NCBI RefSeq assembly: GCF_949628265.1
Contig: NC_088789.1
Coordinates: forward strand, 15,802,886 to 15,866,885
Source of the DNA: Cloeon dipterum
Taxonomy: Eukaryota; Arthropoda; Insecta; Ephemeroptera; Baetidae
Length of the DNA stretch: 64,000 nt
Direction of reading: 5' to 3'
Shown: one piece after another, positions 63,964 to 64,000 of the stretch
Layout of the letters: every line of letters starts with the position of its first letter
Position numbering within the stretch: position 1 is the stretch's first letter
Program-made: the position numbers and the translations under genes
Notes under the pieces: model-generated
The model's input: the letters and a program-made list of their open reading frames with translations, nothing else
Databases searched by the model: none
What the model was told of the DNA's origin: nothing

Positions 63964-64000
63964 GTCACTACTATCTTATCTAAAAATGCTAACGGCTCTT

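Overview
The window looks like nuclear DNA of an arthropod, most likely an insect. Genes are multi-exon with mostly short introns (48 nt to about 1.3 kb) carrying ordinary GT/AG borders, intergenic DNA is AT-rich, and one gene belongs to the arthropod Beaten-path family. No bacterial, organellar or CRISPR feature was seen, and no rRNA or tRNA gene was recognised. All gene models below were built by hand from splice borders, reading phase and family resemblance. Exon phases add up to an intact frame in every complete model.

Layout. 0.6-6.1 kb: two adjacent plus-strand C2H2 zinc-finger genes. 7.9-11.8 kb: UFSP2, the UFM1-specific protease (+), with a near-perfect ~0.96 kb palindrome in its last intron. 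11.9-15.3 kb: an arylsulfatase B-like sulfatase (-), tail to tail with UFSP2. 16.8-18.8 kb: a Beaten-path family immunoglobulin protein (+). 19.3-22.3 kb: an unrecognised single-pass membrane protein (-). 23.4-24.5 kb: an unrecognised small cysteine-containing, probably secreted or membrane-anchored protein (-). 26.2-45.7 kb: a phostensin/taperin-like proline-rich protein (-) whose introns of 10.5 and 5.35 kb make up most of the gene-poor middle of the window. 46.3-47.9 kb: SURF4 cargo receptor (+). 48.6-53.7 kb: Codanin-1 (-). 54.7-57.5 kb: DAXX histone chaperone (+). 57.7-61.4 kb: CSTF3/Suppressor of forked (-). 62.6 kb to the end: the 5' part of an AGPAT lysophosphatidate acyltransferase (+), cut by the window edge.

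Several genes form divergent pairs with short shared 5' regions: phostensin/taperin-like with SURF4, Codanin-1 with DAXX, and CSTF3 with AGPAT. The Codanin-1/DAXX pair joins two histone H3-H4 chaperone-pathway genes. The Codanin-1 model has a motif resembling the ASF1-binding B-domain. The DAXX model keeps the histone-binding core and SUMO-interacting motifs at both ends. Small non-autonomous inverted-repeat elements lie in the left part of the window.
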